DNA from: Haliclystus octoradiatus
Lineage: Eukaryota; Cnidaria; Staurozoa; Stauromedusae; Haliclystidae
DNA length: 64,000 nucleotides
Reading direction: 5' to 3'
Assembly (NCBI GenBank): GCA_916610825.1
Contig: OU744447.1
Coordinates: forward strand, 20,801,563-20,865,562
Shown here one piece after another: positions 22,783 to 35,200 of this stretch. Position 1 is the stretch's first letter; every line of letters begins with the position of its first letter. The notes beneath the pieces were generated by a model. That model was not told the DNA's origin, searched no databases, and was given only the letters and a program-made list of their open reading frames with translations. A program made the position numbers and the translations under genes.

Positions 22783-23992
22783 AAACCTGTACAATGCATA
22801 GAACATCTTGGTTACATATTAAACTCAGGGGATATGACTGTATCAATTTTGTTCAAGAAATTTGAGAATTTCAAGAAGCTAGCACAGTATTGTTTGTATA
22901 ATACCAATATAACTATTCGAGATACTGCTAGACTTTTACGTACTATGGTGTCTTTCTTCCCTGTCGTTGAATATGCACAGCTCTACTATCACTATCACCA
23001 ATTAGAAAAAGATTAAAGAAACGCTCTAGATATGTCCAATTGGTGTTTTTACAAGTCAATAGCACTATCTGATAGAGCAAAAGCTGACATTCATTGTTGG
23101 CTCAATAATGCACTCATTTGCAAACGTAACATTCACCATAGTCCTATAGTGGATGAGATATACATAGATGCTTCCAAACAGGGTTGGGGTGCATAAATAT
23201 ATAAATCTATAACAGATGGCAGATGGCTGGAAAACGAGCGAGGTTTACTTACATATAAACTGTCTTGAATTATTAGTAATTTTGTATGGGCTTAAGTCAC
23301 CCCTATCTGATGCTGTAGATATCCATGTTAATATTTCTACAGATAATACTAAAGCTTTATCATACATTAGGAATATAGGTGGCTGCCATTCTGAATAGTG
23401 TAATAATATTTCCAGAGAAATCTGGCTTTGGTGTAAGGATATATGGTTATCGATTACCCATATAGCAGGGAAAGACAATGATATTTCAGATTCTGTAACC
23501 CGTATTTTTGATGATAGAACAGAATGGCATTTATTGCCCAGCATATGAAAAATCATATTTAAACGTATGGGAATTCCTGACATTGACTTAATTGCCTCTC
23601 GTTTGAACAAAGAATTACCCATATATGTTGCCTGGATGCCTGATCCAGGTGCAGAACTGATTGATGCATTTACAGTTTATTGGGGAAAATATTATGGATA
23701 TGCTTTTCCTCCTTTTAGCTTAATGCCACTCATTCTACAGAAGATAGAGGAGGAGTAGGCTGAAATTTTGTTGATAGCCCCTATTTGGCCTGCACAAGCA
23801 TGGTTCGGAAAACTGTTGAAACTTTTAATATCGAAACCAATGCTGATTAATCAACCAACTCCAATAATATTACCGTTTGCAAAATCAAAGACGCAACCAC
23901 TGGGGAAAAACCTCAAAGTGATGGCATTCCGTTTATCTGACAATATTTCAAAAACATCAATATTTCAAGCAGAACTCAGGAAGTCTTTCTAG
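22783..23992 (+). pseudogene. DIRS RT end, RNase H and linker domain
   Basis: Reading resumes with AKPVQCIEHLGYILNS, the DIRS block after the palm (usually P.Q.I.FLGF). RNase H follows: YIDASKQGWG with the first catalytic Asp, INCLELLVILYGL with the Glu, NISTDNTKALSYI with a second Asp, and AGKDNDISDSVTR with the last. Several frames and stops divide it. At 23567-23758 is DIDLIASRLN..WMPDPGAELIDAF..YAFPPFSLMPLIL, then IAPIWPAQAWFGKLL, the conserved DIRS segment between RNase H and recombinase. Confidence 0.8.
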
Positions 23993-24002
23993 AATCATTG
24001 GG

Positions 24003-24927
24003 GGTACCTGTCAGAAACAGTATAGAGTGTATTCAAAAAGATGGCCAAGTTATTGTTCTGAACGGAATACAAATCCCTTTCAGCCACTTATAAATATTGT
24101 GTTAGATTTCTTAGCTAGCTTTTATGACATAGGATTAGGCTACAGTGCCATCAATACTGCACGTTGTGCACTTTCTTCATTTACAATATTACATAGTGAT
24201 AAGACAATCGGTTCTCATCCACTTGTCAATAGACTCTTGAAAACGGTGTTCAACAACAGACCCGCATTTTCACGGTATCAGAGTACATGGGATACAAAAA
24301 TTGTCTTGAATTACTTCAAAACATTTCTACCGCTTGACAAACTAAGTATGAAGCAATTATCAATGAAAGCTGTTATGCTTATTGCTTTGATCACTGGCCA
24401 AAGGTGCCAATCGATAAATTTAATGAGTGTGAAGGACGTATTTGTAACTGATGACTTATATAAATTCACAATTATGGATCTATAGTTATACAATCGAAAC
24501 AAGGACATTGTCAGCCAGAGATGGTATTACCGAGGTTTAATGATGATAAAAAGTTTTGCGTATGTTCAGCGTTACATGAATATATTGCATATATATGAAT
24601 ATATTATATATTGAATGTACTAGTGCCATCAGTGGATGAGAAAAGAAATTAATTATTGGTTTGATTAATCCTTATAAAGCAGTATCAAAAGATACTATAT
24701 CTCGCTGGATAAAAATTGCTATGATAGATGCCGGTATTAATTGTGATCGATTTGAACCACATGGAACTAGATCTGCATCTACTAGTAAAGTTTTGTCAAC
24801 TAATGCACCACTGACATTTATTCTTAAAGCAGCGTTATGGAGCAATGATTGTACATTTAGAAAACTTTACAATAAGCCAATTACTATTGATTCTACATTT
24901 GCAGAGGCAATCATCAATGGAAGTTAA
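24003..24927 (+). pseudogene. DIRS tyrosine recombinase, two frames
   Basis: The 24027-24485 frame has the core-binding half (YSKRWPSYCSER, LGYSAINTARCALSSF) and the first catalytic Arg in LITGQRCQSI. After a stop, an LPRF..LCV-like part leads to the 24661-24927 frame. That frame carries DTISRWIKIAM, the H-x-x-R box in FEPHGTRSASTS and a C-terminal block AALWSNDCTFRKLY with the candidate nucleophile Tyr. All catalytic boxes (R, HxxR, Y) can be found, but in separate frames. This enzyme joins circular cDNA into the genome without target duplication. Confidence 0.85.
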
Positions 24928-25144
24928 TTACATATCTTATCATATCATATCTATTATACAATAGTTTGGTTTCATATTTAATACTTTGAAACATATCTTA
25001 CGGTGTTTTGATAAACTTCTTGAGTTAATATCGATTTTTATTGATTTTTGTGTGGACATTTTACATGTGTCTCTTGTGTCCTCGTTGCTTTAAAATCTGA
25101 GATAAGCTATGCTGCTGTGAATGGTAGACTTGGAAATTAAACGA

Positions 25145-25437
25145 GACTTACTTGTAAGGTGAAGTTTGATTTAGATTATACCAGTCACCACAGCAGCATA
25201 AATTACATGGCCACCCTACAACGAATATCCTCCCCCAAAATAAAATTTTTGCTAATTGGTTCCGTCGGTCACAAAAAACACCGACTTTCAATACTGAATT
25301 AGATACTGCGCATGCCCTAACATCTCATATAATCTATGCTGCTGTGGTGACCGGTAGAACCTAAATCAAACTTCATCTATCCTGCTGTGGTGACTGGTAG
25401 AATCTAAATCAAACTTCGCTTTACAGGTAAATCTCGT
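25145..25437. repeat. DIRS terminal complementary repeats
   Basis: GAAGTTTGATTTAGATT..CCAGTCACCACAGCAGCAT (25161-25200) is the reverse complement of two tandem copies: ATGCTGCTGTGGTGACCGGTAGAACCTAAATCAAACTTC (25336-25374) and CTGCTGTGGTGACTGGTAGAATCTAAATCAAACTTC (25382-25417). The arms extend into ACTTACTTGTAAGG / CTTTACAGGTAAAT. Such inverted, partly duplicated ends are a DIRS hallmark and set the right limit of the element near 25437. Confidence 0.65.
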
Positions 25438-25820
25438 CATAGTCATTCGAATAAGATCATAGTCTTATTTGAGTGACTATGATCCCAGTGACTGTAATAA
25501 TTAACAGATAGACAATTAGATTTTTTCATGTTTACGATCTTAACTTTCTAAACACTGTTTATAAGATCGTCAATAATTATGATCTAAATGATGTAAATTT
25601 TGTATAAGCCTTAATTTCGCATTTCCGCGAAAAGAAGTATACTCATAGACAATTCGATCGAAGCTAACAATGGATGCCTTGACAATAATAAATTATATAG
25701 CAAGACAAACAATTCAATGTTTTGAAAGAATGAATAATGAATGTATTGCCTTTTAAGTTTTTGCACCAATGAAATCAATTCTACGAAATCGAAGGAATTT
25801 CTTTCAAAAATTTGAAAGGG
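25438..25820. other. 5' flank of claudin-like gene
   Basis: AT-rich non-coding stretch between the DIRS terminus and a TATA-like box. A short motif ATAGTCATTCGAATAAGATCATAGTC is followed by its approximate inversion GACTATGATC (25438-25480). The minus-strand open frame 25611-25931 has no recognisable motif and I do not call it a gene. Confidence 0.4.
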
Positions 25821-25821
25821 A

Positions 25822-25828
25822 TATAAAA
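25822..25828 (+). promoter_or_regulatory. candidate TATA box
   Basis: TATAAAA lies 180 bases upstream of the claudin-like start codon. Sequence downstream of it (CAGTAAGCAGAACTAC, then CTGAGTTTCTGTTTCTCTG) has related text upstream of the pseudogene exon (CAGTAAAGCAGCAGTACC, then TTGAGTTGCTCTGTTT, about 47679-47722). The transcribed leader may therefore begin shortly after the box. Confidence 0.45.
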
Positions 25829-26007
25829 GTTCTTTATCCTCAGTAAGCAGAACTACATTTTTAACTGAGTTTCTGTTTCTCTGAATGGGAGTATAATAAA
25901 TGCAATAATATTGTTGTTGCTCAGACGTCACATTACAAACGGCAAAGCCTATCTAACAACAAGACATTAAAAAGCAGGAATTGAAAACTAGAATACTGCA
26001 ATAAAAA

Positions 26008-26215
26008 ATGGCAAAAAATTATTTTCCTTGGCTGATTTTACCAACGCTTGTAGTTGTAGTCGCCTTCATTGCATCCACAGCATCTAACTACTGGCTAACA
26101 TTTGATTTTACAGATGAAAGGTATACCATTATTAAAAGTCATAGTGGCCTTTGGAGTGCCTGCTTAACAACAAACTTCAAAACAAATTGTGGAAAAATCA
26201 CTGGAGATTTGTCAG
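26008..26215 (+). CDS. claudin-like gene exon 1
   Basis: Encodes residues 1-69 plus the first base of codon 70: start Met, the first membrane segment (PWLILPTLVVVVAFIAST) and the extracellular loop with GLW and two Cys. The donor is TCAG/GTAAAT. The ATG follows CAATAAAAA and is the only in-frame start before the membrane segment. Confidence 0.85.
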
Positions 26216-29200
26216 GTAAATTGATTTACCTTTTTTTCTAATTTAAATGCAAAGGAAGGAAATTCTTCATTGGCATCTTAAATGTTTTGGTATTGTTTCG
26301 CCTTGTAGTTTACATTTCTATTCTCGACCAGGACTAAGATAATGCCCATGTTTTCCATCACGCATCCACCCTATAGCTTTGTACTCGCACATATTGGGTC
26401 CGGTCTGTCGCGTAAATCTCTAAAGTGCGCATATCATACAGCGATATTTTACACTAATTCTGTCTCCGCTCAAATGGAATGTTACTGTGATCGGTAATGA
26501 ATACGGCTATGAGCTATATATGTGATATAGATATAGCAAATGATTGTCCCACAGTGCAAACAATATTCAAGGTTATCAAAAACATCATACAATTTTTGCT
26601 TCGTGTCCTCATTCGAAGACTTTTTCTATCCGTATATACTTTCTATAATAATATTAAAGGCATAATAATATATAATATGTGAACTTTAAATACCTCAGAT
26701 AGTTATTATGAGTAATTGTTCACATGTCATCACATGGGATATATCAGGTCAATGGCAAGATATAGAAGGGTGATTCCAAAATACATCTTTATTTTATCAT
26801 TCATTCAGGGACAATTTACCATGAGGTTCGAGGACTAATGATCACCGCAATATTTTTTCAAAGCGTCGCACTGTTGTTATGTTGTTTGATGTACATTGCA
26901 TTGTATGGAATGGAGTCTGTGGAACGATACGGTTACCTGATCATTGGTTTGGTTGAGGGAAAAGCAAGTATGTTGATGATACCATTGTTTTAAAATCTCC
27001 TTGCATATTACTAGCGATGTTATTATTATGATGCATTTTCTTTTATCATTTTCCAAACATAAACTTTAGCAGGCACTCAAACAGATCACAAAATGTGATA
27101 AATTAGTTGAAATTTATTCTATTTGAGAATACAAAAGGGCTATATTGACGAATTATGGACTATCTATCGCGGGGTATTAAGCAATTTAAAAAGCATTTCT
27201 AATTTTATTAAGTTCAAATTTTATTTTTTTTTATTTACAAATTTATTCTATTTATTCTAAATTGTATATAGTATCTATCTAATTATTCTATTTATTCAAT
27301 GGTTATGATCCAGTGCACACCCTCGAATACTTCATAACAATGCCACTGTATTGATTGAGAAATAAGTATGTCCGCAGCTAAATATTCCCTTCACTGTATC
27401 TGATTAGAGCATTACTGCTGCTAAAAATAAATTCCCCATATTCCCATATTTCGACCCATTACGGAAATCAGTTGAGTACTACATTCTGGCTTCTAGCGTG
27501 ATTAAATAATGGTGGATATTTGCGGGATTTTTCCTCCACCTAGACATGCTCATACAGTATACATGAATGAATAATATTCGAAATTGACTATCGAGTTGCC
27601 ATCATCATATGTGCCATTTCTCAGATTCAATATACAATTCTAACCAATCTTAGATCTTTTACTATACAGTACTTCAAATTTTCATAAAATGTATAATAGA
27701 ACAGTTTCTTTGTGTATTATAAAGTCATCGAATGTGATACTGATCGCTGATTGGCTATTGTTGATGTTTGTGTCAGGCTGCGTAAAATCGTAAAATTACC
27801 GTCTTTTTCTTGAAGCCCCAAAATTAAACAATTTAGCAACAAAAACAAAATGGCCTTTATATGAATAAAAGCTTTAATTGATAGAGCGCTTAAAAATAGC
27901 CTTCAAATTAAGATTAACAACACAAAGCACAATAATTTTGTAACAAATCATAAATTAAACATTAATCTGTAAAATTCCCTTGTTCAATGTTTCTTTTCGT
28001 AGCTCAAAACAGCAGTTTTGTCTTGTTGATAAAACGCCAAAGATACGATACAATAAATTTCAATATTTCACTGCTTTAGAAGCAAAAACGCATAGGATCC
28101 TTTACACGATAGCTGGATAATACTTTAAATCTTCTACATTAATAATGTATTCAGACTTTAGCAATGATTTTTGCGTTTATTCTCAATCTATTTTATTCCA
28201 TTTTTATAAATTTTCGTAGCTTTCCTGAAAAAGCAAAGCGGCGTGTTTCTATTGAAATAAAGATAAAGCTATCAGCGAATTGCTGCGGAAAGATCTATAT
28301 AGCTGCGCTGTAAGGATTTTTATCTGCATTGTTAATTCCATGCCGTATTCAATGGACTGTCCAAAGTAGGCTATCTATAATAAAAACTATTTAAGAACAC
28401 TTTTTATAATAGCAAATTTAGCAATAATACATTAAAACATTAATTATAGTGAATAGAGTAAACACAGATAGATATAATATGAAAGTGCTCAATTTTGGAT
28501 AAAACAGAGCACTATATAATAAGAGACAAAGATGAAGCAAAAGCCTTTTTCCGCGTTACTCAGGGTTTCACGCGTTTAATTGCGATCTTCATACGGTTTT
28601 CTTTTGCCTCATCTTTTTATCTTATTATAATAGCAAACTTCATCATACAAGTAAATGAATAACAGTTTTTTTAAACCATTGCTTGAAAATGATTAACGAT
28701 CGTATGCCTCAATGTTATCAAAAATGAAATTCACACTGTAGCCACTGACGTTGCCATTCAAATGCTTTACCAATGAATATTTTCTTGCTATATTTCCAAA
28801 TCTTCCTAAAATTATGCTAATTATCAAGGTAAAGAAAGCCACGAGTTGTTGTTGTTATTGCATTTATTTGGCAGTATACCAAAAGTACAAGGTGTATAGC
28901 AATTGATATAAATTGTATCATAGTCATTGTCTTTACAATTATATATTTGTCATTATGATTATGATTATTATGTTTATGCTATTTATATACTGTATCACAT
29001 GTCTATAAAATTGTGACTTGATTACTTACAAATTATCGAAATTATTACAGAATTACGTTTTACTAATGGAGGTAAGACTGTCGTACAATATTTTACGTGT
29101 CTTGAAGGAAGAAAGAAGAAAAATACCAAGGAGATAGCTAATACATACAACAGAATTTGAAAATGAGTGACCAATTTCTCTTTCATTGGTTTCAAGGCAA

Positions 29201-32200
29201 AACCTTAACATATCTTCCCTATTTTACAGTAAAACTCCTTACGGAGGGTAGCGTTGATCGTACAGAGAAAGAGAAAATGTGCCTCCTCCTCTATATTGCC
29301 GTTGTTGCAGAATCTGCATGTTCTAGTATGTCTGGGCTTCAGGTTGTATCGTCCTGTTTGTATTCTTAGTTTGTGTGAGCTAGTTCTTAATTTTGTAATG
29401 GCATTTTGTCGCCCGGTATTTGTTAAAAATAGGTAAGATTGAAATCCAAATTTCCTCCCGATTCTGTCAGCAAAATTATCTTTTTCTACTTCAACAATCT
29501 GATGGTTTGAAAATCTCTGGACATATCTATATTTTCTAGCACAATTTTTATCAAATTCATCAGATGCTTTTGAGTGCTTTTATGTGAATTGATTTAGGGC
29601 TTGTATAAAAGAGGCGAAGCATAAATTTCATCATGTTGATTTTAATTTGGATATATATATACCTAGCTCGATTCTTGTGGAATATAGTTGCTATATAGCT
29701 GACATTTAACGTAGCTATTATCTATAGAAAAACTTTATTTTATGTGTTGAAAGGAAGCCAGAACACGTTAAGTATTACAAATCACAAATAATCAGTCAAA
29801 TTTCGAAATCTGATATTATCAATAAAAAATCACTTCAAATCTGATCCGATCCGAAGACCTAAAATATTAACCCTAAGGTATCAACCACGGCTGATATTCT
29901 ACTGATGTCAATTGTCACTTTGATTTCTTTGCTTGTTCTGTTGTAACGGCATTGACTGCTATACTATTCTGATGTTTATACATTTAAATGCAGCTTTTAT
30001 ACTATTTAATGGCTGAACTATTTGCTTACTACATGTTTTTATACTACAAAGCAATTGCTAACATAAGGTGAATTTACACTTTGCTTGCATGATATGATGA
30101 TAGTAATTTGTTTACAAATCATTTTACGATAAACTGCTATTGTTTTCATATTGCTAAGGTCATCTAAATGTATGCTATAATGTTTTGAATTAAGTCTATC
30201 TAAAATTAGTTTGTGATGTAATGTGTTTTCTGAGTCTTTTTATATAGTTCTTACTTTAAGGTTATAATCTAATATTATGTTATGTAATAAATTTGTACAG
30301 TTCAAAACACGCCAGCCATGAAAACGGGTGTTTTCATCACATCTTAATTCTGTTCTTTTGGCATGAGAAGACACAGTTTTGTAATCGGACGTCTGTATTC
30401 TCCATGTTGTGTCTTTACCTCTACACTGCGTGCTAAACCATCTCTTCCAGGATATACTTCGATAATGCGACCCATATTCCATTTACCTCTTGGTATATTT
30501 CTCTCGACAATGAGAACAATATCTCCAACCGTTATTGACCTAGATTTTTTGGTCCATTTTTTGCGATTGATCATGGTTGGCATGTCAGAAGATACTTCGA
30601 GATGTACTGCTCGTGTACTCAAACAAGTAAATATGGTCCTGTATCTTTTTTGTCGGCGAAGTCGGACACCCATCTTTACGATAATCGGACCAAAATAGTC
30701 CACAGCAACATTGAAACATGGCGGCGTGAATGGCATAATTCTGTGTTCTGGTAAATTGGCAATCATCTGCTGTTGTATTGGTTCTCTGAGTCTTCTACAT
30801 TTAGTGCATTGGCTTACCACGGATTTGGATAATGTTCTTCCATTGATGATCCAATAGGTCAATATTGTTGCTGCCAAAGTTCTTTCCACGCCACAATGAT
30901 CTGTTTTGAAATGATGGTCTTTCAATATCAGTCTGCTAACCCAGTTATGGCGAGGCAGAAGGATTGGATGCTTGTGGTTATAAGGTAAGATCGATGTTTC
31001 TGGTCTTCCATCCACACGAATTATACCATTCTCGTCTGTGTATGGTGTTAATTGATCATAATTTCCACCATCTAGCTCTTGAAACATCTGCGTTTGTACT
31101 TGTTTGATGAGATATTCTTCTGCAGATGACAATTCTATGTAACTTAAAGATCCTGTTGGTCCGTCTTTTGTCTTCAATCGTTTACAGAATCTGATAACAT
31201 AAGCTGTTACCCTTTTGAGTTTCTGCCAGTCGCTGTATTTGTTGACATCAATGATGTTTTCATGTTGGCTGACTGCACATACAATGTTGTTCTTTCTCTT
31301 CTCGTGTTGTTGATCGTCAGTGGTTGTAGTCTGTATGTCTTCAGGCCATTCTTCTTCTGGTCTTTGCAAGAATTCTGGTCCTTGAAGCCATCTTCCTTCT
31401 AAATTGGTTGTTTCAATGCCCCTTGATCCATCATCTGCAGCATTCATTTCTGTTGGACAGTGCCTCCAATCTGATGGGTTTGAGTCTGTCTGAATTTCAC
31501 CCACTCTAACTGCCACAATTGGTTTGTATTGCCTTGATTGACTTTTGATCCAAGATAAAACAATGCTGCTATCACTCCAATATGTTATCATTGTGCTGTT
31601 TAATCTTGATTCACGCAGAATAGTTTTGCTAGTCTTGTTCCTAATACTGTTGCTTGCAACTCTAGTCTTGGTATTGTCAATTGTTTTAGTGGTGCAACTC
31701 TTGTCTTTGCTGCAACGAATCTGACTTCTGCAATCTTTGAATTTGGTTCTTCCCATCTGGGGTAGGTGCATGTAGCAAATGCGTCTTGACTTGCAACACA
31801 GAACACATGTAGGCCCAAGGTTGCATCACTTGATAGTTCTGTAGGTGTTAGACATCTTGGTAGCTTTACTTCTGTTAATCTTGACATGTCATCTAGTAGT
31901 TTCTCCCACATTTGTTGATGTCCAGCTGTCACAGGATCATCCCATTTGTATCCTTTACTCCATAACAGTTGCATTATCATTTTTCTTCTTACCAACACTG
32001 CTGCTGCTATTCCGATCGGGTCAAATATCTTGGCTATTTGACTTAGAATTTCTCTCTTCGTCCAGGTGATTTTTTTTGAGGCTCATTGATCTTGAATGTG
32101 ATTGTATCACTCCTTGAATTCCATATTGTGCCAAGGATCTTTTCTTGCTATTGATCGATGTCCTTCTAATCTGATGATTGATTGACACTTTCTTTCTCTT

Positions 32201-35200
32201 TTAGGCTTGCACAGTTGGTTACCCAGTGTTTGAGCAGGAATCCACATCTTTGTAGAACTTCTGTGACATCACTGGCCAATTGTTTTGCTTCTTCTATGGT
32301 TTGGACTGATTCGCAAATGTCATCTACATATGTGTTGGTCTTGATTGTCTCTGATGCCTTGGAAACTCTTTACTACCTTCATCTGCTGTTTGCCAAAGGA
32401 CTGTTTGTGCCATAGCTGGTGCTGGTTTGTCTCCAAATGGTACCCTCATCATCATGTAGACATCTGGTTATTTGGTTGTATCCATGTTTCTCCATACATA
32501 TCGGTGGACATGTTGATCGTGTACTGGCAGCTGAATTTGATTGAACATTTTTGATATATCATTACACATTGCCCATCTGTTTTCTCTAAACCTCAGGATG
32601 ATACCAAATAGTGAGTTGAGCAAATCAGGTCCTTTCATTAATGTATCATTCAGGCTTGTATCTTTGTATTTGGCAGACGCGTCAAAAACTATTCGTAGTG
32701 GAGTTGATGGCTTGTCGTGACGAATGACACCATGATGAGGAATGTAGTTAACTGGTCCATGATAGTCTTCCATTTCTTTTGTAGTTAATTTTCTTGAAAA
32801 TCCCAATCCTTCATTCATCATTATTTGTTTGTCGTAGGCTTCAGATTGTTCTTTGTTCTTTGATAGCTTCCTCTCTGTTGACATCAGTCTTTGATATGCC
32901 AAATCATAATTGTTAGGTAATGTAGATGGTAGCTGTTTCCATGGTAACCCAATTTCATATCTATTACTGATTTTCTTACATTTTTCTTTCAGTATGGCTG
33001 TTGCTAGTCTATCTTCTTGAGAACCAACCAAGAATGGGTCACAGCTACATGGTGTTGACTTCACTCCAAAGCTTTCCGTCTCCCGAAAGGCTGTGAGGTT
33101 GATTGTCTTCTCTTCTTCCATTGATGCTGCGTTGGATGATACAGTTGATTGGTAGACTTCATTTGGCTTGTTGGCAGTGTTCCCAAGCAGTACCCATCCA
33201 AGTGGTGTCATCATGGCAACTGGCATTACTACTTCTCCTCTTCTTACTTCTCCAACCAGAAGGTGAGCTTGATAACTCCAAGTAGTACATCTATTGGCCC
33301 AGCTGAATATGAAAATTGGACATCCTTCAGATGTTGATATTTCTTCAAGTCATCCCTCTCCAATGGTCCAACAGCGGCACATATGGTTTCCAATTCTATT
33401 GCTGTTATTTCATATTTGCTACCATCGCCATTGACTGCCTCAATATTGAACTTGACTTCTTTGGTGTTGTGCTGTTTCTTATCTCTACTGACCACTGACA
33501 AATTGATGAAGGTAGGCTTTCTTTTCAGACCAAGTGACATAACGAAATCTTTACGTACCAATGTCAGCTGAGATCCACTATCAATCAGTATGTTGGCCTT
33601 TCTTGTCATCCCATTGGCACTTTTGACGTTAACATGTAGCACTGGTAGAATATTCCTATTCTTTTCCATTCTTGTTGCATTACTGGCGGCAGCTTCTTTG
33701 TGTAGTGATTGATGGTGAGTCCTTGTACAGTCATCTTTCCCGCAATTCTTTCTTCCTCTACAATCTCTAGCTGAATGCCCATAATTTAAGCAGCAGAAGC
33801 ATGCCTTACTATCTTTTGTTAATTGCCACCTGTCATCTATATTGGCTTCTAGGTACTGTGGGCAATCCAGGACTTTATGTTCGTCTTTGCACACCACACA
33901 TACTTTGTTCTTGGTTGATCTTTCATTTGATTGTGCTGAATTAACTGACGCTATGTGTCTTGAACTTTGCGGTTCCAGTGAATAAGCTTGTGATTTGACG
34001 AATGACTCCTTTTCCAGCCAGTCATCCAATCCATATACAGTTTGTAGGGCGCGGCTTTCTCTCACATCTCTGCCCCATCTTTCCCTGTCTTCATCTGTTA
34101 ACATTTTGATAATACTCTTTAACAGCCCTGTCGATTCCAAATCTGCGGTACACCCTGCATTCTTTAGCTGTGTAATAATATCTTGAACTGTAGTTGCAAA
34201 TTTCAGAAAATTATATGCGTCACCTTTCTTAACTGATTTCAACTCATCGATTTGTTTAAAACATACGTCAGTTAACTGGTCGTTTCTACCATATGTAACA
34301 TCTAATTTTCTCCATGCCCTCTCGTAATCTTCAATGTTACATATTAGTTGATGTGGTATCTTTGCAAACCTTCCTCTTAAAATATGTAGCTTGGTATTTT
34401 TATCAGTCGCATCAGGATCTACAAGTGACTGAAAGGCTGTCTTAAATTGTCTATAATCTTTCAGTGCATCAGAGAATGATGGTAATGTTAATTTGAAACG
34501 TATTGGTGGTGTTACATGTTTCTTTCTTGTCCATTTTAACCGACGTGTTGTTCGTTATAGCCGATATTTATATATTTTCACTTTGTTGTTGGATGACATC
34601 ATCTTGTTCAGCATGTCTGGAAGTGACGTCATCTTGTCTTTGAGTCTCGGCCTCCGTCTGATTGATTGTTTGTTCTTGAACATCCGCCTGATTGGTTGCT
34701 TGTTCTTGGACATCCGTCTGATTGGTTGCTTTTTCTTGGACATCCGTCTGATTGGTTGCTTGTACGGCGGCTTCACTGCTGTCATTGTCTTCTGTCTGCC
34801 TCGTATTGTTGTCTTGTTTGTGACTTGTGTTTCCTCTATTCTCCGTTGATGTGTTTTCTTCGCGAGTGAATACGGTGTTTTTCAAACTTTGGATATATTC
34901 TCTTACTTCGAATGTTACATCAGAAACGTTCTCGAACTACTCATCGAGCCTTTACTGTCGTCTACATCTGTTGCCATCGCATACGTCTTGTGGCATTCCT
35001 CTGCTCTATCATAATTTTTGTTTAGTTGCGTCAGGCTTGTCATCATTGCTTCTGTGTTTTTCGATCCTCTGTTGATCAAAGTTATTGCCTTATTCGCCTC
35101 TCTTGTTACTCTGGATTTGGCCAGTGTTCGTTATTGAAACATCTGTTTGATTGTCAACCCTGAATTCATCACTTTTGTGGACGTAGTCCCTATGGCTGTT

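Larger units (their letters stand above)
18493..22787 (-). mobile_element. Gypsy-like element B1, complete with LTRs and target duplication
   Basis: Two LTRs (18498-18774 and 22504-22782) start with TGTAATAG and end with CA. They are flanked by the 5-bp duplication AAACC (18493-18497 and 22783-22787). Between them, on the minus strand, lie Gag, protease, RT, RNase H and integrase in Gypsy order. The integrase belongs to a divergent group recognisable by CxSIDP and IDSGPSRFAIWRKIRNEGD. The element interrupts the DIRS RT at a KP codon pair, so it inserted later. Its genes carry several frameshifts. Confidence 0.92.
15909..25437 (+). mobile_element. DIRS-like tyrosine-recombinase retrotransposon, nested
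   Basis: Plus-strand order is Gag-like ORF (15909-17760), RT (17860-18492 and 22783-23010), RNase H (23040-23560), linker domain (23567-23992), tyrosine recombinase (24003-24927) and terminal complementary repeats (25145-25437). This is the layout of DIRS elements, which integrate with a tyrosine recombinase instead of a DDE integrase. The unit is interrupted by an unknown insert with CCCGGG motifs (about 16646-17200) and by complete Gypsy B1 (18498-22782). Many frameshifts make it inactive. Confidence 0.85.

Noticed and set aside
25611..25931. 106-codon minus-strand frame upstream of the claudin-like gene
   Set aside because: It overlaps the candidate TATA box and leader of that gene on the other strand and has no recognisable motif.
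34493..34869. plus-strand frames with repeated leucine/aspartate-rich peptides
   Set aside because: They are the antisense reading of the 30-bp repeat in BEL/Pao 2 Gag. The minus strand gives the family-consistent protein.
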